Assembly: GCF_000420365.1 (NCBI RefSeq) | Contig: NZ_ATUU01000002.1 | Coordinates: 124,001-188,000, forward strand | Length of the DNA stretch: 64,000 nt | Direction of reading: 5' to 3' | Source of the DNA: Weissella halotolerans DSM 20190 | GTDB lineage: Bacteria > Bacillota > Bacilli > Lactobacillales > Lactobacillaceae | In this document: one piece after another, positions 45,765-55,247 of the stretch | Numbering within the stretch: the stretch's first letter is position 1 | Layout of the letters: each line of letters starts with the position of its first letter | Made by a program: the position numbers and the translations under genes | The notes under the pieces: model-generated | Seen by the model: only the letters and a program-made list of their open reading frames with translations | What the model was told of the DNA's origin: nothing | Database searches by the model: none

Positions 45765-47099
45765 TCAGTCTTTAACGGGAAACCTCAGGTAGCGATAGGC
45801 AAAGGCTGCAATCGCACCAAAGGTCAATAGATGCACTGCAAAGGACAGTGACATTGAACCGGTCACATCCGCCAACCAGCCTTGCACCAAGGGCCAAAAA
45901 GCACCCCCGCTTACCATCATAACGAGCATAGCTCCCGCCGTTTCGGTATGTTGTGGATTTTTAACAAAACTCAGCGTTTCGGTGTAAATCGTGGCAAATC
46001 CCGGACCCATCAAACCAGAAACCAAGATGGCCACATAGACGCCATTAAAGCTGTGATCAATTAGCATATAAACAATCGCTAAAAATCCCAGACTAGCGTA
46101 GGCCAGTAAAACCTTCAAATGAGGAATAGTCCGCATCAAATAATCTGCTAATACCCGGCCCAAGAAGAAGGCAATGTAGCTATAAATCACAAAGTTCGAT
46201 GCACTACGCTCATTCAAAGCTGGATTCAGACTAAGGGCTAATTGAATTGTGAAGGACCAAACCGACACCTGTAAACCAACATACATAAACTGTGTGAATA
46301 AGCCATAACGGTAATTTTTATTTTTCAACAAGTCCTGGATGGTCTGCCAAAGACTATCTTTGTGGGTACTAGCTGCAATAACAGGCTTACACTTTGGAAA
46401 CTGGACGACTAAGAAAATAATCATCATCACTACCAAGGCCATAATCATATAGCGGTAAGGTAGCAAGGTCTGTTGCAAAGCTTGCTCACCAAAATGGATG
46501 CGCTCACTGGCATTCAACCCGGCGAGCTGGGTTTTTAAATTGTCTCCGTCAGTAAAAATTAGGTACTTCCCTAGTAAAATTCCCACAATAGAACCAACCG
46601 GCAAGAAGGTCTGCGAAATGTTCAAACGCAGAGTGCGTCCCCGCTCAGGTCCCAACAAGGCTGAATAGGTATCAGCAGACGTCTCAATCAAACTCAACCC
46701 CGTTGCCAACACAAAAAGCGCCAGTAGAAAGAAACCATAAGTTGCTGCAGCCGAAGCCGGAAAGAACAAGGCACTTCCCACTAAGTACAGGGCTAAACCG
46801 ACCACAATGGTAAAACGATAGGATGTACGCTTAATCAGATAAGAAGCCGGAATAGCCATCACAAAGTAGCCTAGAAAAAAGGCACTTTGTACATAGGCCG
46901 ACGCAAAGTTACTTAAGTTAAAAATCGTCTTGAATTGGGTAATCAAAATATCGTTTAAGCTTGCCGCCGCTCCCCACATGGGAAACAACAGCGAAACCAA
47001 AATAAATTGAAGCTTTGGTGTTTGACTAATATAGCCATCCGATAGTTCACGCCCCCTAAACTTGATCCAACCAAATCGTCTTTTTCCTGTCTCTTCCAT
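45765..47099 (-). CDS. MFS sugar:H+ symporter, FucP family
   Basis: A 444-residue major facilitator with about 12 helices. FPMWGAAASLNDILITQFK near the N-terminus and the FFLGYFVMAIPASYLIKR segment match the FucP/GluP group (L-fucose or glucose/galactose symporters). The substrate here is unknown. It is the first gene of the operon with the kinase and SorC regulator, with a cre site 35 bp upstream. Confidence 0.87.
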   Translation of the reverse strand: MEETGKRRFGWIKFRGRELSDGYISQTPKLQFILVSLLFPMWGAAASLNDILITQFKTIFNLSNFASAYVQSAFFLGYFVMAIPASYLIKRTSYRFTIVVGLALYLVGSALFFPASAAATYGFFLLALFVLATGLSLIETSADTYSALLGPERGRTLRLNISQTFLPVGSIVGILLGKYLIFTDGDNLKTQLAGLNASERIHFGEQALQQTLLPYRYMIMALVVMMIIFLVVQFPKCKPVIAASTHKDSLWQTIQDLLKNKNYRYGLFTQFMYVGLQVSVWSFTIQLALSLNPALNERSASNFVIYSYIAFFLGRVLADYLMRTIPHLKVLLAYASLGFLAIVYMLIDHSFNGVYVAILVSGLMGPGFATIYTETLSFVKNPQHTETAGAMLVMMVSGGAFWPLVQGWLADVTGSMSLSFAVHLLTFGAIAAFAYRYLRFPVKD

Positions 47100-47133
47100 T
47101 ATGACATCACTCCATTCATCCTTGATTTTATCG

Positions 47134-47147
47134 TGTTAGCGCTTTCA
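47134..47147 (-). promoter_or_regulatory. cre site upstream of the FucP-like operon
   Basis: TGTTAGCGCTTTCA fits the catabolite-responsive element consensus with one deviation. It lies downstream of a candidate -10 (TATAAC on the minus strand), so CcpA binding would block transcription in the presence of preferred sugar. Confidence 0.65.
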
Positions 47148-47223
47148 TCACATATATGTTATACCACCTTACTGAACATATGTACATAGCCAAGGAGAAA
47201 ACATTTTCATGTTTTTAATAATA

Positions 47224-47256
47224 AAAAAGCCTTTCTATTTAATTATAGAAAGACTT
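47224..47256 (-). terminator. Intrinsic terminator of the GntR-ABC operon
   Basis: AGTCTTTCTAT and ATAGAAAGGCT pair on the minus strand, followed by six T, just past the ABC permease stop. Confidence 0.85.
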
Positions 47257-47264
47257 TGAATACT

Positions 47265-48002
47265 TTAATTAGCGGTATTCCATTTTGTGAAAAGTAGGTA
47301 AGTTAAGGCTATTATCACCATATCGCCAATAAAATCAATCAATATCGTGATTAAGAGAGAATCACCACCATATGATAGTTGGGGACTAGCCAATACTATA
47401 ACCACACCTAGTAATACAATGATAAAAATCAAGCTCTGCACCAGCTTCGATGAAGTCCCCAAAAGTTGTCGAACCCCTAGAGCAACCGCATAGCCAACGA
47501 AATTGATAAACAAAAAGAGACCTATCGATGAATCAGTGAACATTACAAAATTATATCCTAGTTGTGACCAAATTAAGCTTAGATTAGTCATCTCAACAAA
47601 AATTTGAATTGATTTTCCATCGTGCCTACCAGCATAACCACCACTAAGAATAATAGCTGATATTAATAGTAAATTGGAAAAGAAGACTAGCCAACGGACA
47701 AATAGATTCACTGTGAACAATCTAAAACGAGATACCGGCAATAAAACAAATTGTGATGCTTGCCAGGATGTCACTACTTGTTTTATTGCCATTACTATAT
47801 AGAGAAAGGTGGCTAAAAAAAGAAGGGTGCAAGTAGTTATTAGCCAAGCATCTAATATGCTATTTCCCCCTTTGTCCCATTGACTATGAAACACAATAAC
47901 AGTAGCTATCACCAAAATCAAACTAAAAATTTTTACCATCTGCCAAAGCGGACGATAGCTGTCACGCCCAATTAATTGAATCAATTTTTTATTAGATATC
48001 AT
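47265..48002 (-). CDS. ABC transporter permease (ABC-2-like)
   Basis: A 245-residue protein with six evident hydrophobic helices and no enzymatic motif. It overlaps the upstream ATPase gene by 4 bp, so the two form an exporter. Together with the YtrA-type GntR gene this matches the GntR-regulated ABC units that respond to cell-wall-active peptides in Firmicutes. Substrate unknown. Confidence 0.8.
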   Translation of the reverse strand: MISNKKLIQLIGRDSYRPLWQMVKIFSLILVIATVIVFHSQWDKGGNSILDAWLITTCTLLFLATFLYIVMAIKQVVTSWQASQFVLLPVSRFRLFTVNLFVRWLVFFSNLLLISAIILSGGYAGRHDGKSIQIFVEMTNLSLIWSQLGYNFVMFTDSSIGLFLFINFVGYAVALGVRQLLGTSSKLVQSLIFIIVLLGVVIVLASPQLSYGGDSLLITILIDFIGDMVIIALTYLLFTKWNTAN

Positions 48003-48721
48003 GCTTCTACTCCCTTCCGATTCATAGCATGCTGTTTCATAAAATACTGTTCCAAAGTCATTTGATACTGTTCACGAATAACTTCAATTTCTTTATCTGC
48101 AACTAAACAACCATGTTTTAAAATGATTGCCCGATCAATGACAGGTTCAATCTCACTTATTTCATGAGTTGACATCAATACCATTGCCCCATCAGGTAAC
48201 CATCGTAAAAGACTTTGCAATAATTTCCGTCGCGTCATCACATCCACACCACCAAATGGTTCATCCAATAAAAATAGGCTAGCATCGCGTGAAACTGTTA
48301 AGGCGAAGACTAGTCGCTCACGCTGACCCTTTGATAGATGGCCTACTTTGTCCTTACTATTAATTTGTAATTCTTCAGCAATCTCCTGCCACCGATTTTG
48401 GTTGAAATCAGGATATCCCGCTTGATAAAAGCTGACGACATTCCAAATTGTCATTCCTTGACTCGCCCAGTTCAAATTGGGGACAAATGCTGTATGCGCT
48501 AAAATAGAACCCCAATCCCTGTGTCCATCAAGGGATATTTGTGTCTCCTTGGAAGCGATAACCAACCCCGTTAACGCTCGCATTAATGTCGTTTTTCCAA
48601 CACCATTCTCACCTAATAAACCAATAAATTCACCAGTCTCCACTTGAAAACTAATATCCGATAATATTCTTTTCATCCCCTGTCGATAGCTTAAGTTTTT
48701 TACGGTTAACATCCTACTCAT
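47999..48721 (-). CDS. ABC transporter ATP-binding protein
   Basis: A 240-residue ATPase with Walker A GENGVGKTTLMRAL, signature LSKGQRERLVFAL and Walker B LFLLDEPFGGVD, then the H-loop MSTHEISE. The LSKGQ variant of the signature is typical of YtrB/antimicrobial-peptide-type exporters. Middle gene of GntR-ATPase-permease, overlapping both neighbours. Confidence 0.9.
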   Translation of the reverse strand: MSRMLTVKNLSYRQGMKRILSDISFQVETGEFIGLLGENGVGKTTLMRALTGLVIASKETQISLDGHRDWGSILAHTAFVPNLNWASQGMTIWNVVSFYQAGYPDFNQNRWQEIAEELQINSKDKVGHLSKGQRERLVFALTVSRDASLFLLDEPFGGVDVMTRRKLLQSLLRWLPDGAMVLMSTHEISEIEPVIDRAIILKHGCLVADKEIEVIREQYQMTLEQYFMKQHAMNRKGVEA

Positions 48722-49082
48722 CTCCTTTACTTTGCTCTAGAGCACTAAGAAAAATGCGGCTAAGCTCTGCACTAGATACTAAGGTCAAACTCTCTTCAAT
48801 AAAGCTTTGCGTCATTTTTTCGATTTTTTGATGCTTGATTTCATTAAATCTTGCTTTATCAGTAATTACAAAATTTCCCAACCCACGTTTTGTTTCAAGT
48901 AATCCCTCATCAACAAGTTTGTTTAGTGCACTTTGCACTGTACGCCCATTAATCACTAAATCAGCTGATAGTTCACGGACACCTGGAATCTTTGTCCCTA
49001 AAGGATACTTATCACTAAAAATTTCTCCCTCTAAATACTTTGCTACCTGAATATACAAGGGCTCTGTGCCTTTAAATTCCAT
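48714..49082 (-). CDS. GntR family regulator, YtrA subfamily
   Basis: A 122-residue winged-helix repressor. The GntR HTH is YIQVAKYLEGEIFSDKYPLGTKIPGVRELSADLVINGRTVQSALNKLVDEGLLE (first 60 residues) with the short C-terminal helices of the YtrA group. I use the ATG ending at 49082 with GGAGGAAG upstream; a longer frame runs through the operator. It heads the ABC operon and likely autoregulates via the inverted repeat at 49101. Confidence 0.88.
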   Translation of the reverse strand: MEFKGTEPLYIQVAKYLEGEIFSDKYPLGTKIPGVRELSADLVINGRTVQSALNKLVDEGLLETKRGLGNFVITDKARFNEIKHQKIEKMTQSFIEESLTLVSSAELSRIFLSALEQSKGDE

Positions 49083-49100
49083 ATGACTTCCTCCTGATAT

Positions 49101-49124
49101 AGTGTAGTATAACACTACTACACT
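49101..49124 (-). promoter_or_regulatory. Probable YtrA-type operator
   Basis: AGTGTA (49101-49106), 12 bases, TACACT (49119-49124). This inverted repeat is close to the YtrA operator known in Bacillus and lies 19 bp upstream of the GntR start, over the promoter region. Confidence 0.6.
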
Positions 49125-49648
49125 TAAAACACATCTATATTTACAAAATAAACATTGAAAATACATTACTCAGATTAATTAGTATCCTACTTTAACAAAG
49201 ATGATTTTTATTCTTTCCTAACAATATTGGAAAGGCAACCATTCCCAATTAACCTGAATGATTACTCAATTTGCGACCTTGAATTATTTAATATTTGTTT
49301 TCTGTTAATTTTTTAGTCATAAGAAAAACCCCGAAAGTTAATTTAGCTTTCGGGGCACAATTCGCCGTAAAAAATACATTTTGTAAGAACAATCAGCAAT
49401 AATTATAAGCGAGTGGATTTCACTTTGCTTTGGTAACGGCTGCCACAAAGCAATAAGGCTGCTTAAAAACATTGTTCAATGATATTGAGAACACTTTAAT
49501 TTCAAGAACCCAAAACCATTAATTTAACGATTTTTAAATTTTGTATATTACTTTTTCTTGTATTATCTAATAAACTTAGCTTTAAGGTTAATTTTATCCT
49601 TATTTCAAAGCTTGAATCAGGTGTAAATTAATTTATATTTAAATGCTC
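49125..49648. other. AT-rich intergenic region at the island's left edge
   Basis: About 520 bp with no credible gene. It holds the GntR upstream region, an orphan terminator at 49323 and AT-rich sequence before the methyltransferase promoter. Translations of 49360-49600 on the minus strand are broken by stops. Confidence 0.5.
49323..49357 (-). terminator. Orphan intrinsic terminator
   Basis: CCCCGAAAG and CTTTCGGGG form a 9-bp stem, with TTTTTC on the minus-strand side. No minus-strand gene lies directly upstream of it (49358-49700), so it may end a small RNA or be left over from a lost gene. Confidence 0.7.
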
Positions 49649-49677
49649 TTGATCTTTAGTTTGAAAGAGGCTATAAT
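49649..49677 (+). promoter_or_regulatory. Promoter of the DNA methyltransferase gene
   Basis: -35 TTGATC (49649-49654), 17-bp spacer, perfect -10 TATAAT (49672-49677), 47 bp before the start codon. Confidence 0.75.
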
Positions 49678-49724
49678 AAACTAGTTACTTTTAAAAGCGT
49701 AAAACATGAAAGGAAGCTAATTTT

Positions 49725-51035
49725 ATGCAAAAGCGTGTTGCTGAAATGTTCGCTGGAGTGGGTGGTTTCCGAGTAGGGCTAGAAGCCCTTAATTCAGGAT
49801 GGGATACTATCTGGGCTAACCAATGGGAGCCTGGTAAAAAGGCTCAACATGCTTATGATGCGTATATTTACCATTTTGGTGCTAACGAAAATTACTCTAA
49901 TAAGGACATCAGCACCATTGTTAAGTCACAAGTTCCTGATTTTGAACTACTAGTCGGTGGCTTTCCTTGCCAAGATTATTCTGTAGCCCAATCCGGAGCA
50001 CAGGGAATTACAGGCAAAAAAGGTGCCTTATGGTGGGACATTCGAGACATGATAAAAGAAAAGTTTCCTCCTTTTATCTTTCTTGAAAACGTTGATCGTC
50101 TACTTCACTCTCCAGGTGTTAAACAACGAGGTAGAGATTTTGGTATGATTCTCTATACATTACAGCAGTTAGGTTATGGGGTTCAATGGCGTGTTATAAA
50201 TGCAGCTGATTATGGCTTTCCACAAAGGCGACGGCGAGTATTTATATTTGCATATAGAAAGGACACTAACTACTACAGTAAAATTCAGAATTCTGAAAAC
50301 CTCAAAGCAGCAGTCTTAAACTTGGCTCCTTACAACAAGAAGTTGCCTATTCAACCAGTTCTTAAAGAGGAAATCACCGGTTCTTTAAATGGTTTTAAAA
50401 ATATTGTTGATTTTTCTGATAACTTTTCATTTGACTTTAAAAATGCTGGTATAATGCATGATAATGTAATTTATTCAGCGAAGTATGAACCAAATTACAA
50501 AGGGCAAAAGACAACAATTGGCGATATTTTACTACCTCATATTGAAGATGAAAGTTTATATATTGATACTAAACCTGAGCGCTTAAAAAAATTTGAATAT
50601 TTAAAAGGTTCAAAAAAGATTAATCGTAAAAGTGCTGATGGTCACGAGTATGTTTATTCTGAAGGTGGAATGGCATTCCCCGACCCTTGGGACCGGCCAG
50701 GAAGAACAATGCTAACGTCAGAGAAAAGCACCAATCGTTCTACTCATGTCGTAAGGGATAAAGAAACCGGACGACTTCGTTTCCTCGCTCCAATTGAAGC
50801 TGAACGTTTAAACATGTTCCCTGATAATTGGACAAACACAGGCATGCCTAATAACTTTCGCTACTTCACCATGGGAAATGCATTAGTTGTAGGTGTAGTT
50901 TCAGCAATTGGCTCTGGCATAGATGACATTATTTCAATCGAAAAAACACTACCCTTAGGTAAAAATTATGCTCACGGCCATATTGATGAGATAGAACATT
51001 CTACGTTCAATCAACAAACAAGCCTTGATATTTAA
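49725..51035 (+). CDS. DNA (cytosine-5-)-methyltransferase
   Basis: A 436-residue C5 methyltransferase. Motif I is EMFAGVGGFRVGLE, motif IV with the catalytic Cys is GGFPCQDYSVA, motif VI is FLENVDR, motif VIII is QRRRRVFIF and motif X is MGNALVVGV. The target-recognition region lies at about 190-330. Because the convergent neighbour is a Sau3AI-family endonuclease, the likely target is GATC, with methylation on the cytosine; that specificity is inference. All motifs are intact. AAAGGAAG precedes the ATG. Confidence 0.93.
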   Translation: MQKRVAEMFAGVGGFRVGLEALNSGWDTIWANQWEPGKKAQHAYDAYIYHFGANENYSNKDISTIVKSQVPDFELLVGGFPCQDYSVAQSGAQGITGKKGALWWDIRDMIKEKFPPFIFLENVDRLLHSPGVKQRGRDFGMILYTLQQLGYGVQWRVINAADYGFPQRRRRVFIFAYRKDTNYYSKIQNSENLKAAVLNLAPYNKKLPIQPVLKEEITGSLNGFKNIVDFSDNFSFDFKNAGIMHDNVIYSAKYEPNYKGQKTTIGDILLPHIEDESLYIDTKPERLKKFEYLKGSKKINRKSADGHEYVYSEGGMAFPDPWDRPGRTMLTSEKSTNRSTHVVRDKETGRLRFLAPIEAERLNMFPDNWTNTGMPNNFRYFTMGNALVVGVVSAIGSGIDDIISIEKTLPLGKNYAHGHIDEIEHSTFNQQTSLDI

Positions 51036-51042
51036 AAGTAAG

Positions 51043-51078
51043 CAAAGCACCCGAGTTAAAATTAACTCGGGTGCTTTG
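51043..51078. terminator. Bidirectional terminator between methylase and endonuclease genes
   Basis: CAAAGCACCCGAGTTAA and its perfect complement make a 17-bp stem serving both convergent genes. Confidence 0.9.
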
Positions 51079-51096
51079 TTGATTATAATTAGACTT

Positions 51097-52569
51097 CTAC
51101 ATTAAATCTGCCACCTGTTGATACATGTAATCAGGATTCAACCAAAAAGCTTGCTTAGTCATCCAGTTATTACTTAATTCATTAATTAGATGTTTAGGTC
51201 TATTTTTCCACTTCACTGGGGCAGGTAAAGGTAGTGAATTTACATCGCCAACTTTGTAGGATGATTTCTTTGCATCCGGTCTCACATGCAAAACATTGTG
51301 GTCTGATGCAGCGGGTAAGTTGTTTAAAATCCTATAACCATTAGCATTGTTATATGGTATATATGATAACGTAACACCTTCTCTTAAAATGTGACGCGTT
51401 CTTTCCCATACATACTTAATAGGACCATCTAAATCTTCTAATGGCACTTGCCAGAATTTAGCCCCTTTAAATATTTGATCATCGCCAGTATCTTCAAAAA
51501 GGACCAATAAAAATTTAGTGTCAAATAAGTAAGTTCTCAAATCTGATTCTTCCCATGTTTCATTTAAAATCTTTCCAAAATCAAAATAGTTCTGAATTTT
51601 TAATGACCCTTTTGTCCTTTGATGATGCGTATTAACTGAGCCGACATTATCACTCTTGACAGTCAAAACCTTTACTGCAATATTCGCTTTTTGAAATTCT
51701 GCTGAATTTTGTATATCCGTATTCAACCTCAACATTTTTCTTGCAAGTGTTGAATTAACTGCTTTAGGATTTTTTTCAGGAATAGAAACTTTAAATTGCC
51801 TACAAAGTTCGCTTCTATATAAACCAACATAGGGCCTAAATAGCCCCATCACGCTCTGCTCAACAGTCTGGGTTTGTTCATCTTCTTTAAGAATTGGTTC
51901 AAACGATTCACCAAAAAATTGCCTTACAATAACATTAAAATATTTTTGTGATAAGGCAATTCTTGGATTAGTTTCTTTGGCTACTACTTCAAGATATCCC
52001 AATCCCCTAAGAGCATTTCGTGCTTCTTCACTCTTATAATCGTCTTGATATCGAGTATAAATTTCTTTTATTTTTTCCCATTCGCGCTGTATCTCTAATT
52101 GATCATTTTTAGAAAAAGAAAAAAATTGGTAGTCTTGAATTATAAAGTTTTTATATTAAATCGCAGGAACCGGCTTCACTGAATCATATAGGTAGTAAAC
52201 AAACAACAAGTAACTTGCTTTACTCCAAAAATGTGAAGTTTCAAAAGATTCATCTACAATGTTTTTGGGTGAAACAGCGGTTATAGTCAATCTCTCTTTA
52301 GCTCCGTAATATGGTGGCCTTTTCGTTCTTTTTATCCCTGTAGTTTTAAGTTCAACTTTTATACCATCAACTAATAAATCTGGATTTTGATCAGAATTGC
52401 TGGGATAACCCAAAACAGACTGCTCTATAACATTGCCTGCAATACCATTAACCCGCTTAACTTTTGTTTCCTGAAAAACACCGTTCTTATCAACTGTGCC
52501 TAGTGATTTTCCTTTTACATTGGCCAAAATTTTATTTAATGTTTCTTTTGTATATTCGTGCTTTAGCAT
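51097..52569 (-). pseudogene. Sau3AI-family type II restriction endonuclease, interrupted by an in-frame stop
   Basis: The frame spans 490 codons, matching Sau3AI in length, but codon 138 is TAA (52156-52158). The first part (137 codons) carries the catalytic D..ExK pattern in DLLVDGIKVELKTTG. The second part continues in the same frame without a proper start and holds the C-terminal effector domain, ending HVRPDAKKSSY, NNWMTKQAFWLNPDYMYQQV; Sau3AI ends in a very similar WMTKQSFW...DYIKKQVEDLL. Between stop and the next open stretch the residues still fit the family. A one-base substitution would restore it. Probably inactive unless the stop is read through or the halves associate. Confidence 0.88.
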
Positions 52570-52679
52570 AAATTACTACTTTCTATAAAAAGATTCTTTA
52601 TTTTAATATTCAATTTAAAAAATTGGCTTAAAAACTTATGACTATATTGTTTTAATCAGCATCTAGATTGTTTAAAATC

Positions 52680-54417
52680 TCAAACTCTCAAATCTAATTT
52701 TTTTAGTTTTTCTCTAAGATTATCATCATCTGCGTATATATATAACCCCTTAACTCCTCGTGTCATTAAAACATTTACGATATTTTTTAAATTTTTTTCA
52801 ATATCTTTCTCTGTCCATTCAATTGCAGACTTTGGTTTTATATGTGCACTCGAGTCTTTTGATTTTGATATATCAATTTCAAGAGAATTATTTTTTTCAT
52901 CGTATATGATAGAAGGTCCCAAAATCACTCCCACATAATTTAAATCCGCACCCTGCACAGTATAATTAGAACCCACTTCATAGAGGGAACTCGGGATAGA
53001 TTGCCAAGGATTACCTGCTTTTTGTGCTTGCTTTACTTCAGGCAATTGTAAATTCCAAGGCAGCTGTAACCCATCTTTCGTTTTAACCATCCAGTACTTA
53101 CTTTCATTCTTTGGATGATTTCCTTGAGAATATGGCCAATCATAAGTTGCCACTAACCGTGATAATCCAAATTCATTATCACTTTGTTTAATTTTAGAAA
53201 ACATATCAGATGCAGAATTAAAAATTTTTATTTCATAATTTTCATCAAAAGGGGGGTGAACTATTGAATTGTGTGAAAATTGAGCCAAATTAATTATATA
53301 TTTTCTAGTCTCCTCTGATGCTTGAATGCGCCATTGCTGCTTTAACTGTACACCTTCTGCATCATTAAGTTCTTCCTTCACTCGTTCTGGTAAATAAGAT
53401 TTAGATGAAACTACTTGATTTGGATCATAAATTAATACAACTACTTTTGCTAGTCGCTTAATTGCTTCTAAGTCAGGCTGCCATTTATCTTTTTTTACGC
53501 GCCCATAATTACCAGTCCATAACAAATGAGCTTCATCAACTAGAACAACATCATATTCTTTTTTATTTGAAATAAATCCAGGCACATCAAACACAGTTTC
53601 TCTCATATTTAATTTATTTGCAATTTGTTTATATGTTCGTAACTGTTGTTCGTGTCTTACCAATAAGGCGACACTTGAATCATGTTGCATACCATTTTCT
53701 TGTACTAAATGTTCATTTTTAAAAAGATCCCAAAATATATTAGAAAGTAATATTGTCTTACCTGTTCCTGCTACACCTGTAATCTTGAGAATCACTGCGT
53801 CATTTGACTTTGATTTCAACTTTTTGTCTATGCTCATTATGATTTGTTCTTTGGCCTCTAGCTGTGCATTTGATAAGCTTTTAAATGGTGAGTTAGCAAA
53901 TAATGTTGAGTTTTTCACCACTTCCTCAGAGGATACAATATCTAGTTCATGTAATTCATTCCAAATAGTTGGGAAAATATCTTTTTCGTAAACCTCACGT
54001 TTGTAGAAATTGGGTTGCACATTAGACCTTCCATTATTAATCCCTGAAAACTTCGGGTCTCCTAATAGATAATCCATAAATTTTTGTTCGATTAACAATC
54101 GTTGCACTTTTATTGAAAAGTTTGTGAGCAATTATATATAATAATACTTGTCCTTTCTTACTAAGCTGATTTAATTTATCTTCATTTGTACTTTTCAAGT
54201 GCTCAAGTGTACGCTGTACAATCCAATTTGTTTCACCTACATAAGCCTCTTTCAAATTGCTATCACGTGAATTTCTTCCATTCCTCACTTCGCCTATATA
54301 AACTGATGGAAATTCAACAGGAAATCTTTCCTCTTTGTCTTTCCTTAATATTTCCTCTTTAAATCTCTTAATCGCCGCTTCATTATAATCTATCTTTCCA
54401 ATATATAAATCCGTCAT
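52680..54417 (-). pseudogene. GIY-YIG nuclease-DUF2075 helicase, split by a frameshift
   Basis: Two overlapping frames together make one protein. The first (54417-54037, 126 codons) has the GIY-YIG core: SVYIGEVRNGRN, then AYVGETN and QRTLEHLKS. The second (54131-52680) has a DUF2075 ATPase with Walker A GVAGTGKTILL and Walker B VLVDEAHLLW. Removing one base near 54099 joins HKLFNKSAT to LLIEQKFMDYLLGDPKFSG, which restores the usual GIY-YIG to helicase linker. I therefore read it as a single gene broken by +1. Proteins of this layout occur in defence islands; their role is not established. AT content is high. Confidence 0.75.
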
Positions 54418-54475
54418 TATACAATTCCACCTTTCTCTGCTTTATGAAATTTTTCATAATGAGTTGAATAACATC

Positions 54476-55075
54476 TTATTCGAGACTACTTAACTCATTA
54501 TGCGTATCCAGATAGGTCTCCCCATCCTCCTCTATTTGGTCTAAACTAATTTTCGACATCTTACCTGTATTACTATCTTAGTTCAACAATGTCCCCTTAT
54601 TATCTAATGGCCCCACTGTCATTTCACAACGGGATTTGATAATGTACCGTAAGCATTCATTTACTCATAATAAGTAGCTTGGGCTTGATTACCCCGCACA
54701 GAAAATTCGAAGAGACGCTTATCAAACTGTTATGGCTGCGGTTTTTTATCAATAAAGGCTTTCATAGATACAGCGTATGCTACTATTTTTTGTTTCAGTG
54801 CATTGCTCAATGTATCCAGGTCAAATGTATTTGTTCTAACATCATCAACATTTGATTGACTTGAAACTGATGTTAAACTAACTTTACTGTCAGCTTTAAC
54901 CTTATGACTAATCGTCTTTTTCGTTACTAATGATGATTCATTTTCTTTTGTTGATTTAACACTTAGTGCTCAAATCTGTAGAATCCAATCACTACTAGCA
55001 CTAAAAGTACGATTATGCCTAAACTAAGGAAAATTAAGTTCCTTTTTCTTACTTATGTTTATCGCTTCGCATCCC
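54476..55075 (-). pseudogene. Remnant of a membrane-anchored extracytoplasmic protein
   Basis: No intact frame, but pieces in two or three frames read as one protein on the minus strand. They are a transmembrane helix (LIFLSLGIIVLLVLVVIGFY), then a Ser/Thr/Lys-rich stretch (SVKSTKENESSLVTKKTISH), then QFDKRLFEFSVRGNQAQATY, then SKISLDQIEEDGETYLDT to the final stop. At least two frameshifts and three or more in-frame stops break it. Family unknown. It fills the gap between the helicase gene and the rpsI terminator. Confidence 0.6.
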
Positions 55076-55247
55076 ATCACTACTCCTTTACTTCCCTTCA
55101 CTTCATGTAATACTTACTCATCTAATATATTATCACAATCAAGTACAAGATTTAGTCTATTTGATATCTATGGACGTATTCTTAACTAAGCGTCTTTTAA
55201 ACTATCCTAAAATGAGGTCTTCATCTCTTTTAAAATCAATCTTGCAC

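Noticed and set aside
49083-49166. An upstream extension of the GntR protein
   Set aside because: The extra residues run through the operator and promoter region, and the GGAGGAAG site supports the ATG ending at 49082.
51097-52002. A separate 301-codon gene starting at TTG 52000-52002
   Set aside because: The frame stays open upstream of that TTG to the TAA at 52156 and matches the rest of the Sau3AI-like protein, so it is the 3' part of one interrupted gene.
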